This document shows, piece by piece, positions 6,663 to 13,855 of a DNA stretch of 24,549 bases. Source of the DNA: a virus; IMG/VR virus record IMGVR_UViG_3300029258_005760, positions 1-24,549 of that record. One strand, given 5' to 3'. Position numbers and translations under genes: made by a program. Under the pieces are notes generated by a model. That model was not told the origin of the DNA. It ran no database searches and saw only the letters and a list, made by a program, of their open reading frames with translations. Numbering within the stretch: the first letter of the stretch is position 1; each line of letters opens with the position of its first letter.

Positions 6663-9133
6663 GCGACTCGCCGCGCGATCCCGCAACAGAAACACCGCCT
6701 CGGCAATCGCCGGCCGTGGAGAACATCCCGCCGGCCCTGCGCGCCCTGCCCCAGTGGGTTGGGTGGAAGTACATCGAGCGCGACGGCAAGCCCACCAAGT
6801 GCCCCGTCAACGTCAGGACCGGGGCGATGGCGGATTCCACCGATCCCTCGACATGGGCGCCCTTCGACGAGGCGCTGGCCGCTTACGGGCAGTCGTCGGA
6901 CCTCGCGGGCGTGGGGTTCGTCTTCGCCGCCGGGGGCGGCTTCTGCGGCGTCGACTTGGACGACAGCATCGATCCGTCCACCGGGCAGCTCAAGCCCTGG
7001 GCCGCTGAGATCGCCGGGAAGCTGAACTCCTACACGGAGATCTCCCCGTCTGGCCGGGGCGTGAAGGTATTCCTCCGCGCCGCCAAGCCGGGGGCGCGCT
7101 GCCGCAGGGGCTACGAGGACGGCGAGATCGAAATCTACGACTCCGGCCGCTTCTTCACCGTCACGGCCCTGCGGATGGACGCCTTCAGCCCCGACGTGGA
7201 AGAGCGTCAGGCGCAGCTTGAAGAGCTGTACGCTGCGGTGTTCGGCGGGTCCGATCCGCCTTCACCGCCGGCAGCCCCGGCACCCGTGCCGGCAGCGTCC
7301 GCCCCGGCTCCCGCCCTCGATGACGACGAGGTCATCCGCCTGGCCAGCCGCGCCCGCAGGAACGGCCGGAAGTTCGCCGCCCTGTGGGAAGGGCGATGGA
7401 ACGACTACTTCAACTCGGCCAGCGAAGCCGACTCGTCGGTGATCTTCACGCTGGCCTTCTACACCAAGGACGCCCCGCAGATCGACCGCGTGTTCCGGCG
7501 CAGCGGCCTCATGCGGGACAAGTGGGATGAGCCGCGAGGCGAGAGTACCTACGGCCGGGAGACTATCGCCAAGGCGCTGGCGAAGGTCACGGGGCAATAC
7601 CAGCCCCGCGGCAGGCGGGTTGCGAAGACCGCAGCCGCTAAGCCGGGCCCACCCGATGCACCGGTGCCCGCTGAACCAACAATGCTCTTGCCCCTCGGCT
7701 CGCGCGACCCGGACACCGGCAGGCTGGTTCTGTCCATGTCGCGGACGCTGCCGACGGCCGAGGCCTATGTGCGGGAGTTCCGCACCCACGCCGACGGCCG
7801 CACGCTCCACAGCTACGCCGGCATCCTAATGGGCTGGCAGGGCAACCGCTACGCCGAGGTCGAGGATGAGACGATCAAGAACCAGATCCAGCCCTGGCTG
7901 CATGATGCCGTCCACTACGTCTGCAACCGCCGGACAAAGGAGATGGAACTCAAGCCCTTCCCGGCCAACCCGGGCACAATCAAAGCCGCCCTGGACTCGG
8001 CCCGCACGCTGACGCACCTGCCGGCCAGCCTGACGCCCCCGTTCTGGCTGGGCGATCCGGCCGGCAGGACCGACCCGCGGGAAGTCCTCTCCTGCAGGAC
8101 GCTGAACCTGCACATCCCGGCCGGGCGGGTCTTCCCGGCCACGCCGGCGCTGTTCAACACCAACTCGCTGGAGTTCGACTACGATCCCGATGCCGAAGTG
8201 CCTGAGAAGTGGCTGCGATTCCTGGATGAGCTGTGGGGAAGCGACGCCGAGTCCGTCGGGCTCCTGCAGGAATGGTTCGGGTATTGCCTGACCGCCGACA
8301 CCAGCCAGCAGAAGATGCTCCTGCTGCTGGGGCCCAAGCGCTGCGGCAAGGGCACCATCGGCCGCGTGCTGACCCGCCTGGTGGGCGCCGGCAACGTGGC
8401 GGGGCCGACCACATCCAGCCTGGCCGGCCCGTTCGGGCTCCAGCCGCTCATCGGAAAGTCGCTGGCCATCGTCTCGGACGCCCGCTTCAGCGGCAACGAC
8501 ATCGCCATCGTAACCGAGCGGCTGCTGTGCATCAGCGGTGAGGACGCCCTGACCATCGACCGCAAGCATATCGGGTCGGTGACGATGAAGCTGCCCACCC
8601 GGTTCATGTTCCTGACCAACGAGCTGCCCAGGGCCAACGACGCCTCCGGCGCGCTAGCCGGGAGATTCCTGGTGCTGCGCTTCACCAGGAGCTTCTTCGG
8701 GCGGGAGGACAAGGAGCTGACGAACAAGCTGCTGACCGAGCTGCCCGGCGTCCTGCTCTGGGCGCTGCAGGGCTGGCAGCGCCTGCGCGAGAGGGGGCGG
8801 TTCGTCCAACCGGCGGGGGTCGAGGACGCCATCGGCGATCTGGAAGACCTCTTCAGTCCTGTCGGGGCGTTCGTGCGCGACCTCTGCGTCGTGGGGATGG
8901 GCAGGTCGGTGGAGGCAAGCGAGCTCTTCGCGTCGTGGCGGGAATACTGCCAGACCATCGGGCGGACGAACATGGGGACGATCCAGACCTTCGCCCGCGA
9001 CCTGCGCGCCGTCGTTCCGGGCCTGCGAGTCAGCCAGCCTCGGATGGCCGGGGGACGGATGCGCTGGTACGAGGGCATTGCGCTGGCCGGTGCGCAGGAT
9101 GATGCGCAAGGGGGTGCGCGCGATGGTGAATAG
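6659..9133 (+). CDS. Primase (AEP, NrS-1-like) fused to SF3 replicative helicase
   Basis: An 824-aa replication initiator. The N-terminal region (about residues 20-190) resembles archaeo-eukaryotic primase/primase-polymerase domains of NrS-1 type: IPPALRALPQWVGWKY, then FCGVDLDD with candidate metal-binding D99 and D101, then SPSGRGVKVFLRA and GEIEIYDSGRFF. The middle is an Ala/Pro linker (residues about 200-225) and a helical region. The C-terminal half is a D5_N/SF3 helicase: Walker A GPKRCGKGT at residues 558-566 (K564), SLAIVSDARFSGND as Walker B region, PTRFMFLTNELPR as motif C, and an Arg-finger region AGRFLVLRF. It would both prime and unwind at the phage origin. The ATG overlaps the previous stop. 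The iteron-like region begins 26 nt after its stop, as expected for an initiator next to its origin. Confidence 0.9.
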   Translation: MSDSPRDPATETPPRQSPAVENIPPALRALPQWVGWKYIERDGKPTKCPVNVRTGAMADSTDPSTWAPFDEALAAYGQSSDLAGVGFVFAAGGGFCGVDLDDSIDPSTGQLKPWAAEIAGKLNSYTEISPSGRGVKVFLRAAKPGARCRRGYEDGEIEIYDSGRFFTVTALRMDAFSPDVEERQAQLEELYAAVFGGSDPPSPPAAPAPVPAASAPAPALDDDEVIRLASRARRNGRKFAALWEGRWNDYFNSASEADSSVIFTLAFYTKDAPQIDRVFRRSGLMRDKWDEPRGESTYGRETIAKALAKVTGQYQPRGRRVAKTAAAKPGPPDAPVPAEPTMLLPLGSRDPDTGRLVLSMSRTLPTAEAYVREFRTHADGRTLHSYAGILMGWQGNRYAEVEDETIKNQIQPWLHDAVHYVCNRRTKEMELKPFPANPGTIKAALDSARTLTHLPASLTPPFWLGDPAGRTDPREVLSCRTLNLHIPAGRVFPATPALFNTNSLEFDYDPDAEVPEKWLRFLDELWGSDAESVGLLQEWFGYCLTADTSQQKMLLLLGPKRCGKGTIGRVLTRLVGAGNVAGPTTSSLAGPFGLQPLIGKSLAIVSDARFSGNDIAIVTERLLCISGEDALTIDRKHIGSVTMKLPTRFMFLTNELPRANDASGALAGRFLVLRFTRSFFGREDKELTNKLLTELPGVLLWALQGWQRLRERGRFVQPAGVEDAIGDLEDLFSPVGAFVRDLCVVGMGRSVEASELFASWREYCQTIGRTNMGTIQTFARDLRAVVPGLRVSQPRMAGGRMRWYEGIALAGAQDDAQGGARDGE

Positions 9134-9159
9134 CCCCTGCAAAGCATGTTACGCTGCCT

Positions 9160-9179
9160 TGGCACGCGGTGGCACGCGT
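9160..9179 (+). repeat. Iteron-like repeat copy 1
   Basis: TGGCACGCGGTGGCACGCGT. The unit is itself two GGCACGCG octamers 10 bp apart (9161-9168 and 9171-9178). A third, partial octamer, GGCACGCA, follows at 9183-9190. The preceding T (9159) is also shared with copy 2. Confidence 0.85.
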
Positions 9180-9238
9180 GCCGGCACGCAGTCCTTCGTA
9201 AACCTGAAGACCAATGCAAACAAGCATTTAGATGCTGT

Positions 9239-9258
9239 TGGCACGCGGTGGCACGCGT
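9239..9258 (+). repeat. Iteron-like repeat copy 2
   Basis: Identical 20-bp direct copy of the repeat at 9160-9179, 79 bp downstream, again preceded by T (9238). Octamers lie at 9240-9247 and 9250-9257. Confidence 0.85.
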
Positions 9259-9271
9259 ATTTCCCAAAAAT

Positions 9272-9315
9272 CACGCACGCGTACGGGCGCGCATGCGCGC
9301 ACACGCGCACGCGCG
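9272..9315. other. Alternating purine-pyrimidine tract (Z-DNA-prone)
   Basis: Bases 9287-9315 alternate purine and pyrimidine without a break for 29 nt, almost all GC or CA steps. Bases 9272-9285 alternate for a further 14 nt; the phase is broken only around 9286. Long (GC/CA)n alternation is the classical Z-DNA-forming sequence under negative supercoiling. It is centred between the two inverted iteron copies. Whether it forms Z-DNA in the cell cannot be seen from sequence. Confidence 0.7.
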
Positions 9316-9343
9316 AGAAGGCGGATAGCTGCAAGCGCACGGA

Positions 9344-9363
9344 ACGCGTGCCACCGCGTGCCA
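9344..9363 (-). repeat. Iteron-like repeat copy 3 (inverted)
   Basis: ACGCGTGCCACCGCGTGCCA is the exact reverse complement of copies 1 and 2. Together with copy 2 it brackets the alternating purine-pyrimidine tract, giving an overall inverted arrangement with an 85-bp centre (9259-9343). Confidence 0.85.
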
Positions 9364-9423
9364 GGACGAACCAGGCTTCTATCGCCAGCGCTGACGTTGG
9401 CGGCCCTGTCGGGAGGTCCACGC

Positions 9424-9627
9424 ATGTACGAGTTCCGCAGACCGGCGCGGACCACTGCGCCTTCACGTTCCCTCGCGAGCCTCACGGAGGACGAGCGCTG
9501 CGCATGGGAGGAGCGGGTGGCCATCTGCACCATCGACGGCGGGCTGCCGGAGGAGCGGGCGAAAGAGATCGCATGGGCGCAGATCAAGGCCGGTCGAATG
9601 GCGCGGTCAGTATCGCATTCGGCGTAG
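9424..9627 (+). CDS. Small hypothetical phage protein (67 aa)
   Basis: A 67-aa protein with a good start: GGGAGG at 9411-9416 precedes ATG 9424 by 7 nt. The central part, TEDERCAWEERVAICTIDGGLPEERAKEIAWAQI (seen here as two short helices), resembles a motif of the form W-x-ER-x(5)-GG-x-x-x-x-x-A common in small prophage proteins and in tails of primases or zinc-finger proteins. No enzyme activity can be proposed. It is the first gene after the candidate origin and could be controlled by the iterons. The longer in-frame start at 9232 lies in the repeat region and is unlikely. Confidence 0.6.
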   Translation: MYEFRRPARTTAPSRSLASLTEDERCAWEERVAICTIDGGLPEERAKEIAWAQIKAGRMARSVSHSA

Positions 9628-9892
9628 CGGGGTCGCGCCACGTTGGCGCAGGTTCGACGATCTCCCTCCGAGCCGAGCAAGGATACGGCCCGCCAGCGGC
9701 GCGCCGCGGTGGCGCGGCATGGCAAAGAGGGCAAGGTGGGCAAGATCGCATAGGTACTCCGCCGGCTTCTGTTGCGGAAGACGGCGGCGGGAACAGTCGG
9801 GAATGGAGTTTCTGTTGGTTGCCGGTGAAAGAACACGGATGAACCGGGCCCGGCCAGACGCCGGGCTGGTACGGAAAGGACTGGAGACAGCC
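9628..9892 (+). other. Intergenic region without a convincing gene
   Basis: This stretch of about 265 bases separates the small gene from the methyltransferase gene. I see a perfect 7-bp hairpin GCCCGGC/GCCGGGC at 9848-9866, but no U-tract terminator and no clear promoter. A 36-codon reading frame from TTG 9643 to TAG 9751-9753 encodes a basic, Lys/Arg-rich peptide but has no ribosome site. The methyltransferase frame also runs open upstream to ATG 9719, but the Shine-Dalgarno fits ATG 9893. Confidence 0.4.
9848..9866 (+). repeat. Hairpin GCCCGGC-CAGAC-GCCGGGC
   Basis: A perfect 7-bp stem with a 5-nt loop, 27 nt before the methyltransferase start. The same stem sequence recurs at 13447-13465 in the leftward operon. 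No T-run follows, so it is not a standard terminator; it may be a shared regulatory or mRNA-stability hairpin. Confidence 0.4.
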
Positions 9893-11203
9893 ATGCAAGT
9901 CAGACTGGTGAACATCGACAACGTGAAGCCCTACGAATCCAACCCCCGCGTCAACGAAGGCGCGGTGGATGCCGTGGCGGCGAGCCTGCGGGAGTTCGGA
10001 TTCAGACAGCCCATCGTGGTGGATGAGCAGAACGTCATCATCGTCGGCCACACGCGGTGGAAGGCGGCGAAGAAACTGGGGCTGGCCAAGGTACCCGTCC
10101 ACGTCGCCAGAGACCTGACTCCGGAGCAAGCGAAGGCCTATCGGCTGGCAGATAACCAGACGAACACGCTGGCCGAGTGGAACTACGAGCTTCTGCCCAT
10201 CGAGCTGAAGGACCTCCAGGCGGCGGACTTCAACCTGGACCTGTTGGGCTTCGACGCCGAGGAACTGTCCAGGCTTCTCGATCCGGGCGTCCAGGAAGGA
10301 CAGGCCGACCCGGACGAGGTGCCCGCGCCGCCGGATGAGGCCGTCACCCGCCCCGGCGACCTGTGGCTGCTGGGCAACCACCGCCTTCTGTGCGGCGACA
10401 GCAGTAAGGCCGAGGACGTCGACCGGCTGCTGGACGGCGCGGCGGTCCAGTTGGTCAATACCGACCCTCCGTATAATGTCGGCGTCGCCAGCCGCAGCAA
10501 CAACGCCATCGCCGCCTCCGGCGACCGGCCCATCGGCCAGCAGGGCATGGACATCGCCATCCGCAAGGGCGAGCACAAGGTGGACAAGAAGCTGCGGGCC
10601 AAGGACCGCGCGCTGGTCAACGACTTCATCTCCGACGAGGAGTTCGCCCGCTTGCTCCGCGCGTGGTTCAGCAACATCCAACGCGTGCTGGAGCCCGGGC
10701 GGTCCTTCTACATCTGGGGCGGCTACTCCAACATCTGGAACTACCCCAACGCGCTGAAGGAGTGCGGGCTCTATTTCAGCCAGATGATCATCTGGGTCAA
10801 AGAGCACCCGGTCCTGACGCGCAAAGATTTCATGGGGAACCACGAATGGTCGTTCTATGGGTGGCGCGAGGGGGCGGCGCACAAGTTCTTCGGGCCCGCC
10901 AACGTCACCGACGTCTGGTCGGTGAAGAAGGTCAACCCGCAGTCGATGGTGCACCTTACCGAAAAGCCCGTCGAACTGGCCGTCCGCGCCATCTCGTACT
11001 CCTCGCTGGCGGGCGAGAACGTCCTGGACCTGTTCGGCGGCTCGGGCAGCACGTTGATCGGCTGCGAGCAGACTCACCGCAAGGCCTTCCTGATGGAGAT
11101 CGACCCGCTGTACTGCGACGTGATCGTGCAGCGATGGGAACAGTTCACCGGCAAGAAGGCCGAGCGGATCACCGCCCGGGAAGCCGTGGAGGTGGGCGCA
11201 TGA
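9893..11203 (+). CDS. ParB-domain N6-adenine (or N4-cytosine) DNA methyltransferase
   Basis: A 436-aa fusion. Residues 1-90 form a ParB/Srx-like nuclease-fold domain (LVNIDNVKPYESNPRVN, QPIVVDEQNVIIVGHTRWKAAKKLG, ADNQTN). After a linker rich in Asp/Pro comes a beta-class amino methyltransferase. Catalytic motif IV is NTDPPYN with D191, and the SAM-binding motif I near the C-terminus is LDLFGGSGS (F381) followed by KAFLMEIDPLYCDVIVQRW. The order, catalytic motif before SAM motif, defines the beta group. It would methylate phage DNA, probably to protect it from host restriction or to mark it; no partner restriction enzyme is present. ATG 9893 follows GGAG by 6 nt. The stop overlaps the next ATG (ATGA). 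Whether adenine or cytosine is modified cannot be fixed; DPPY favours adenine. Confidence 0.9.
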   Translation: MQVRLVNIDNVKPYESNPRVNEGAVDAVAASLREFGFRQPIVVDEQNVIIVGHTRWKAAKKLGLAKVPVHVARDLTPEQAKAYRLADNQTNTLAEWNYELLPIELKDLQAADFNLDLLGFDAEELSRLLDPGVQEGQADPDEVPAPPDEAVTRPGDLWLLGNHRLLCGDSSKAEDVDRLLDGAAVQLVNTDPPYNVGVASRSNNAIAASGDRPIGQQGMDIAIRKGEHKVDKKLRAKDRALVNDFISDEEFARLLRAWFSNIQRVLEPGRSFYIWGGYSNIWNYPNALKECGLYFSQMIIWVKEHPVLTRKDFMGNHEWSFYGWREGAAHKFFGPANVTDVWSVKKVNPQSMVHLTEKPVELAVRAISYSSLAGENVLDLFGGSGSTLIGCEQTHRKAFLMEIDPLYCDVIVQRWEQFTGKKAERITAREAVEVGA

Positions 11204-11580
11204 TCTACCTGGCGTCGCCATTCAGCCACCCCGACCCGGCCGTCCGCCGCCGGCGCTTCAAGGCGGCGGCCCGGGCAACGGCCAGGCTACTCCTTGCCGG
11301 CGTCGACGCCTTCTCGCCGGTGGTGCACTCGGCCCCCGTCGCGGCATGCGGCCTGGACGACATGGACCACACGTTCTGGATGCGGGTGGACCGGCCGTAC
11401 CTGGAATGGTGTCACATGGTCATGGTCCTGACGCTCGACGGCTGGCGCGAGAGCCGGGGCGTGCATGTGGAGATCGCCCAAGCACGGGGCATGAACAAGC
11501 CGATCTGCTTCATCGCCCCCGGCGACCTAGGCGTGCGCGACGTGCCCGCCGGGCCGCACTTGAGGGTGGTGAGGACATGA
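11200..11580 (+). CDS. DUF1937 / nucleoside 2-deoxyribosyltransferase-like protein
   Basis: A 126-aa protein matching the DUF1937 family, related in fold to nucleoside 2-deoxyribosyltransferases. Visible marks are the start MIYLASPFSHPDP, the segment DAFSPVVHS, and the C-terminal active-site-like stretch TLDGWRESRGVHVEIAQA, where the Glu of VEIAQA matches the catalytic Glu of the transferase family. It could act on nucleotides or on modified bases, consistent with lying between a DNA methyltransferase and a radical SAM enzyme; this is inference. Both ends overlap neighbours by ATGA, so the three genes form one coupled block. Many DUF1937 members are uncharacterised, so the reaction is not assigned. 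Confidence 0.75.
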   Translation: MIYLASPFSHPDPAVRRRRFKAAARATARLLLAGVDAFSPVVHSAPVAACGLDDMDHTFWMRVDRPYLEWCHMVMVLTLDGWRESRGVHVEIAQARGMNKPICFIAPGDLGVRDVPAGPHLRVVRT

Positions 11581-12464
11581 AGGTCGCCCGCGTATTCCCG
11601 CGCCGCACCAGCGCCACGCCGGATGACGAACTGGCGTTCGTCGGCGACCCGCCGCTGTTCCTCCCGGCGGTCGATGAGGTGCATGTGTCCTGCACCTTCA
11701 CCTGGGACAGGCCCGAGGCCGAGCGGCTTGCCCGGGCGTGGGCCAACCAGGGCTACAAGGTGCTCCTGGGCGGGCCGGCGTATGACGCGCCGGGTGGCGA
11801 GTTTACGCCCGGCATGTACGTCAAGACCGGCATGACATTCACCAGCCGGGGCTGCATTCGCCGCTGCCCGTTCTGCTTCGTGCCCCGGCGCGAGGGCAGG
11901 CTCCGGTTGCTGGACATCAAGCCGGGATGGGACATCCTGGACAACAACCTGCTGGCCTGCCCGCGCGGGCACATCGAGGCCGTCCTGGACATGGTGGAAG
12001 CACAGCCCCGGGCGGCGCGGTTCACCGGCGGCATCGACGCGCGGCTGTGCCGGCCGTGGTTCGCCAGGCGGCTCGGGCGGATGCGCGTGCGGATTCTCTA
12101 CACAGCCTATGACGTGCCTGGGGCCAGGCCCGCCGTGGAACGGACTATCAAAATGCTGCGGGACGAAGGCCTCACCCAGCGGCAGGTCGGCTGCTACGTC
12201 CTGGTGGGCCAGGACGGGGACTGCATGGAGCACGCCGAGGCCCGGCTGGAGTGGGTCTTCCAGACCGGCGGGACGCCGTTCGCCATGTTCTACCGGCCTG
12301 CGGACGACCTGCGATTCACGATTCCCCCGACGTGGCGTTCGTTCGTGCGGAAGTGGAACCGCCCGGCCTGCATCTTCGCCAGCCACGATGGCGCTGCGGG
12401 GAGTGACATGACCGAGAGCGCCCCGGCCGCCGGGGCCAGGGCGCTGGAGGAGGTGATGGCGTGA
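11577..12464 (+). CDS. Phage radical SAM protein
   Basis: A 295-aa radical SAM enzyme. The iron-sulfur motif CIRRCPFC gives C93, C97 and C100 in the CxxxCxxC pattern, preceded by TFTSRG. The first 80 residues (HVSCTFTWDRPEAERLARAW, YKVLLGGPAYD) resemble the cobalamin-binding-like domain seen before the core in several radical SAM families, though no DxHxxG cobalamin motif is visible. A GG(I)DARL segment and VLVGQDGDCMEHAEARL fit the later strands of the barrel. The substrate is unknown; linkage to the methyltransferase and DUF1937 genes suggests nucleic acid or nucleotide modification. It ends only 2 nt before the end of the converging leftward operon, with no terminator between. Confidence 0.85.
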   Translation: MKVARVFPRRTSATPDDELAFVGDPPLFLPAVDEVHVSCTFTWDRPEAERLARAWANQGYKVLLGGPAYDAPGGEFTPGMYVKTGMTFTSRGCIRRCPFCFVPRREGRLRLLDIKPGWDILDNNLLACPRGHIEAVLDMVEAQPRAARFTGGIDARLCRPWFARRLGRMRVRILYTAYDVPGARPAVERTIKMLRDEGLTQRQVGCYVLVGQDGDCMEHAEARLEWVFQTGGTPFAMFYRPADDLRFTIPPTWRSFVRKWNRPACIFASHDGAAGSDMTESAPAAGARALEEVMA

Positions 12465-12466
12465 TG

Positions 12467-12871
12467 CTACACGGGAAGCGGCTTGACCTCGAAGGCGCAC
12501 ACCCAAAGCTCGCCGTCGGCTGTGCGGTGCTCGTCGCACTGATCGCCGCTGGTGACGTCCACGCGATAGGCGGTTCCGGTGTCGTCGGTCTCGACCTCGC
12601 GGACGATTGCCTGTGCCTTCTGAAGGCCCTGGTCGATGCTGACGGCCACGCGCGTCCCGACGCCGATGGCGGCGCGGCCCGCCTGCCGGACGGGCAGGTC
12701 CAGCCGACGGCGAAGGCGAGCCGCCGACCGAACGCGGACGGTTCGCTTGGTCTGCTCGTTCACCGCGTCCCACCCGCCGTAGGGACTCTCGCCCGTGATG
12801 CGGACGGGGACGACCTTGCCGCTGACCTTCGCCGCGTAGACACCGCCGATGATGACCTCGTTCTTCTTCAT
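12467..12871 (-). CDS. Hypothetical protein, paralogous N-terminal domain of neighbour
   Basis: A 134-aa protein, last gene of the leftward operon. Residues 6-50 (IIGGVYAAKVSGKVVPVRIT ... KRTVRVRS) align by eye with the first 45 residues of the upstream neighbour (IQIGLVYSAKVGGTFLPVRI ... GKTVKTC). The pattern G-x-VY-x-AKV-x-G-x-x-x-PVRI looks like a small beta-barrel (SH3/KOW-like); this is a guess from the strand pattern. The remainder has more beta-like segments and no catalytic motif. The start (reverse strand, CAT 12869-12871) follows GAAGGAGG placed inside the end of the upstream gene. It probably arose by duplication of that domain. Confidence 0.65.
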   Translation of the reverse strand: MKKNEVIIGGVYAAKVSGKVVPVRITGESPYGGWDAVNEQTKRTVRVRSAARLRRRLDLPVRQAGRAAIGVGTRVAVSIDQGLQKAQAIVREVETDDTGTAYRVDVTSGDQCDEHRTADGELWVCAFEVKPLPV

Positions 12872-12874
12872 GGT

Positions 12875-13426
12875 CTACTTTGCCTCCTTCCCGGCGGCGG
12901 TGCGAGCGGCGATGCCCGCGGCCGTCAACTCAAAGTGGCCCCGGTCGATCTTGCGGAACCGGCTGGCGTCGCCCTTGACGGCGATCTCGCGGATGATGGC
13001 CGCGTAGATGGTCGCCGCCGGCGTCTTGCCGTTGGTCTTCCACAGGCCCGTCTCCAGCATCCGCTTGACCATGTCCGCCGTGTTCATCGGCTTGCCCGCT
13101 TCGGCCAGCACGGCGACCGCCGCGTCCAACCCGCTGGGCTTGCGCTCCTTCTTCGTCTTGGGCGTGGCGGCAGCCCTGGGCTTCTTGGTCTTGGGCTCGG
13201 CCGCTGCCACAGGAGCGTCCTTCGGCTTGCGCCGGGCCTGCCACTGCTCGACCGTCTCGCCAGCGCCCTTGACGGCGTCCGTGCAGGTCTTGACCGTCTT
13301 GCCGCTGGACATGCAGACGCCCTCGTAGCGCCCGTGCCCCAGCGACTTGTCGATCCGCACTGGCAGGAACGTCCCGCCGACCTTCGCGCTGTACACCAAC
13401 CCGATCTGAATCTGCTTCTTCGCCAT
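12875..13426 (-). CDS. HARE-HTH domain protein with basic linker
   Basis: A 183-aa protein with three parts. Residues 1-50 are the same VY-AKV-G-PVRI domain as the next gene. Residues about 66-100 are a Lys/Ala/Pro-rich linker (EPKTKKPRAAATPKTKKERK). Residues about 101-168 match the HARE-HTH winged-helix fold: LDAAVAVLAEAGKPMNTADM, MLETGLWKTNGKTPAATIYA, and the final RFRKIDRGHFELT. HARE-HTH domains occur in ASXL, RNA polymerase delta subunit and restriction/modification proteins and are proposed to read modified or structured DNA. It likely acts as a DNA- or RNA-polymerase-associated regulator. ATG at 13424-13426 follows AGGAG on the reverse strand; an in-frame start at 13456 has no ribosome site. 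Confidence 0.75.
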   Translation of the reverse strand: MAKKQIQIGLVYSAKVGGTFLPVRIDKSLGHGRYEGVCMSSGKTVKTCTDAVKGAGETVEQWQARRKPKDAPVAAAEPKTKKPRAAATPKTKKERKPSGLDAAVAVLAEAGKPMNTADMVKRMLETGLWKTNGKTPAATIYAAIIREIAVKGDASRFRKIDRGHFELTAAGIAARTAAGKEAK

Positions 13427-13446
13427 GGTACTGCTCCTTATGTTGG

Positions 13447-13465
13447 GCCCGGCCACGCGCCGGGC
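13447..13465 (-). repeat. Hairpin GCCCGGC-CACGC-GCCGGGC in the leftward operon
   Basis: A perfect 7-bp stem with a 5-nt loop between the 13472-13846 gene and the HARE-HTH gene. Its stem sequence is identical to that at 9848-9866. On the reverse strand it lies about 20 nt upstream of the HARE-HTH start, where it could influence translation or mark an RNA-processing site. Confidence 0.4.
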
Positions 13466-13471
13466 GGTTGC

Positions 13472-13846
13472 TCAAAGTCCGACTTCCTCGCTGAGGGCGT
13501 TGTACTGCTCGCCCAGCATGTCCAGCAGTTGCGCGGTGAACCACGCGACCTCGCCGTTGACCTTCTCGTCCTTGGTGTTCACCAGGCCGTGGAGATGGGC
13601 CGCGATGGCGGCGACCGCCTGCGGCGAGAGGTTGTCCCGCATGACCTCCTGGACGACCTCGCGGGGCGAGCCGGTGTAGGTGAAGCGGTGCTCGCACGGC
13701 TTGCACCCGAGCTCGTGGTCGCGGTCCCAGAAGGCGAGGATTTCCGCGTGGCTGTAGCCCTTGCCCCGCAGGTACTTCAGGTCGGTGGGCGAGTACATGG
13801 GGTGCCTGGCGATGCGGTCGGCCGTGCTCTCGTTGTTCTTGCTCAT
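13472..13846 (-). CDS. Hypothetical protein (124 aa), leftward operon
   Basis: A 124-aa, mostly helical protein. Notable segments are DLKYLRGKGYSHAEILAFWDRD, reminiscent of a short helix-turn-helix, then CKPCEHRF with a CxxCxH arrangement that could bind metal only if another ligand exists. The C-terminal half (SPQAVAAIAAHLHGLV, AWFTAQLLDMLGEQY) is amphipathic helix. I do not recognise a family. The start follows TAGGAGACCACC on the reverse strand. It lies 9 nt downstream of the previous gene in the same operon. Confidence 0.6.
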   Translation of the reverse strand: MSKNNESTADRIARHPMYSPTDLKYLRGKGYSHAEILAFWDRDHELGCKPCEHRFTYTGSPREVVQEVMRDNLSPQAVAAIAAHLHGLVNTKDEKVNGEVAWFTAQLLDMLGEQYNALSEEVGL

Positions 13847-13855
13847 GGTGGTCTC

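Larger units (their letters stand above)
9134..9423. other. Candidate replication origin region (iterons, AT-richer patch, alternating tract)
   Basis: This roughly 290-base gap has no convincing gene. It holds three 20-bp copies of an iteron-like repeat (two direct, one inverted), an AT-richer patch at about 9198-9237, an A-run at 9264-9270 and a 29-nt uninterrupted purine-pyrimidine alternating tract at 9287-9315. It sits directly behind the primase-helicase gene. Iterons plus an easily melted patch next to the initiator gene is the standard arrangement of phage and plasmid origins. Function is inferred; the repeats are directly visible. A regulatory region for the small gene at 9424 is the alternative. 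Confidence 0.5.

Noticed and set aside
9160-9363. CRISPR array
   Set aside because: Only three copies, one inverted, and unequal spacing; the internal octamer structure fits iterons better.
9643-9753. A 36-aa basic peptide frame starting with TTG
   Set aside because: It lacks a Shine-Dalgarno sequence and any recognisable motif; Lys/Arg richness is easily produced by GC-rich sequence.
9123-9842. A long rightward open frame running through the repeat region and the 9424 gene
   Set aside because: Its translation is Arg/Gly/His-rich and encodes the iterons as TRWHA/RGGTRA; it has no ribosome site and overlaps the better-supported gene at 9424-9627.
12464-12467. Bidirectional terminator between the convergent radical SAM and leftward genes
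   Set aside because: The genes end 2 nt apart and no hairpin with a T-run was seen around the junction.
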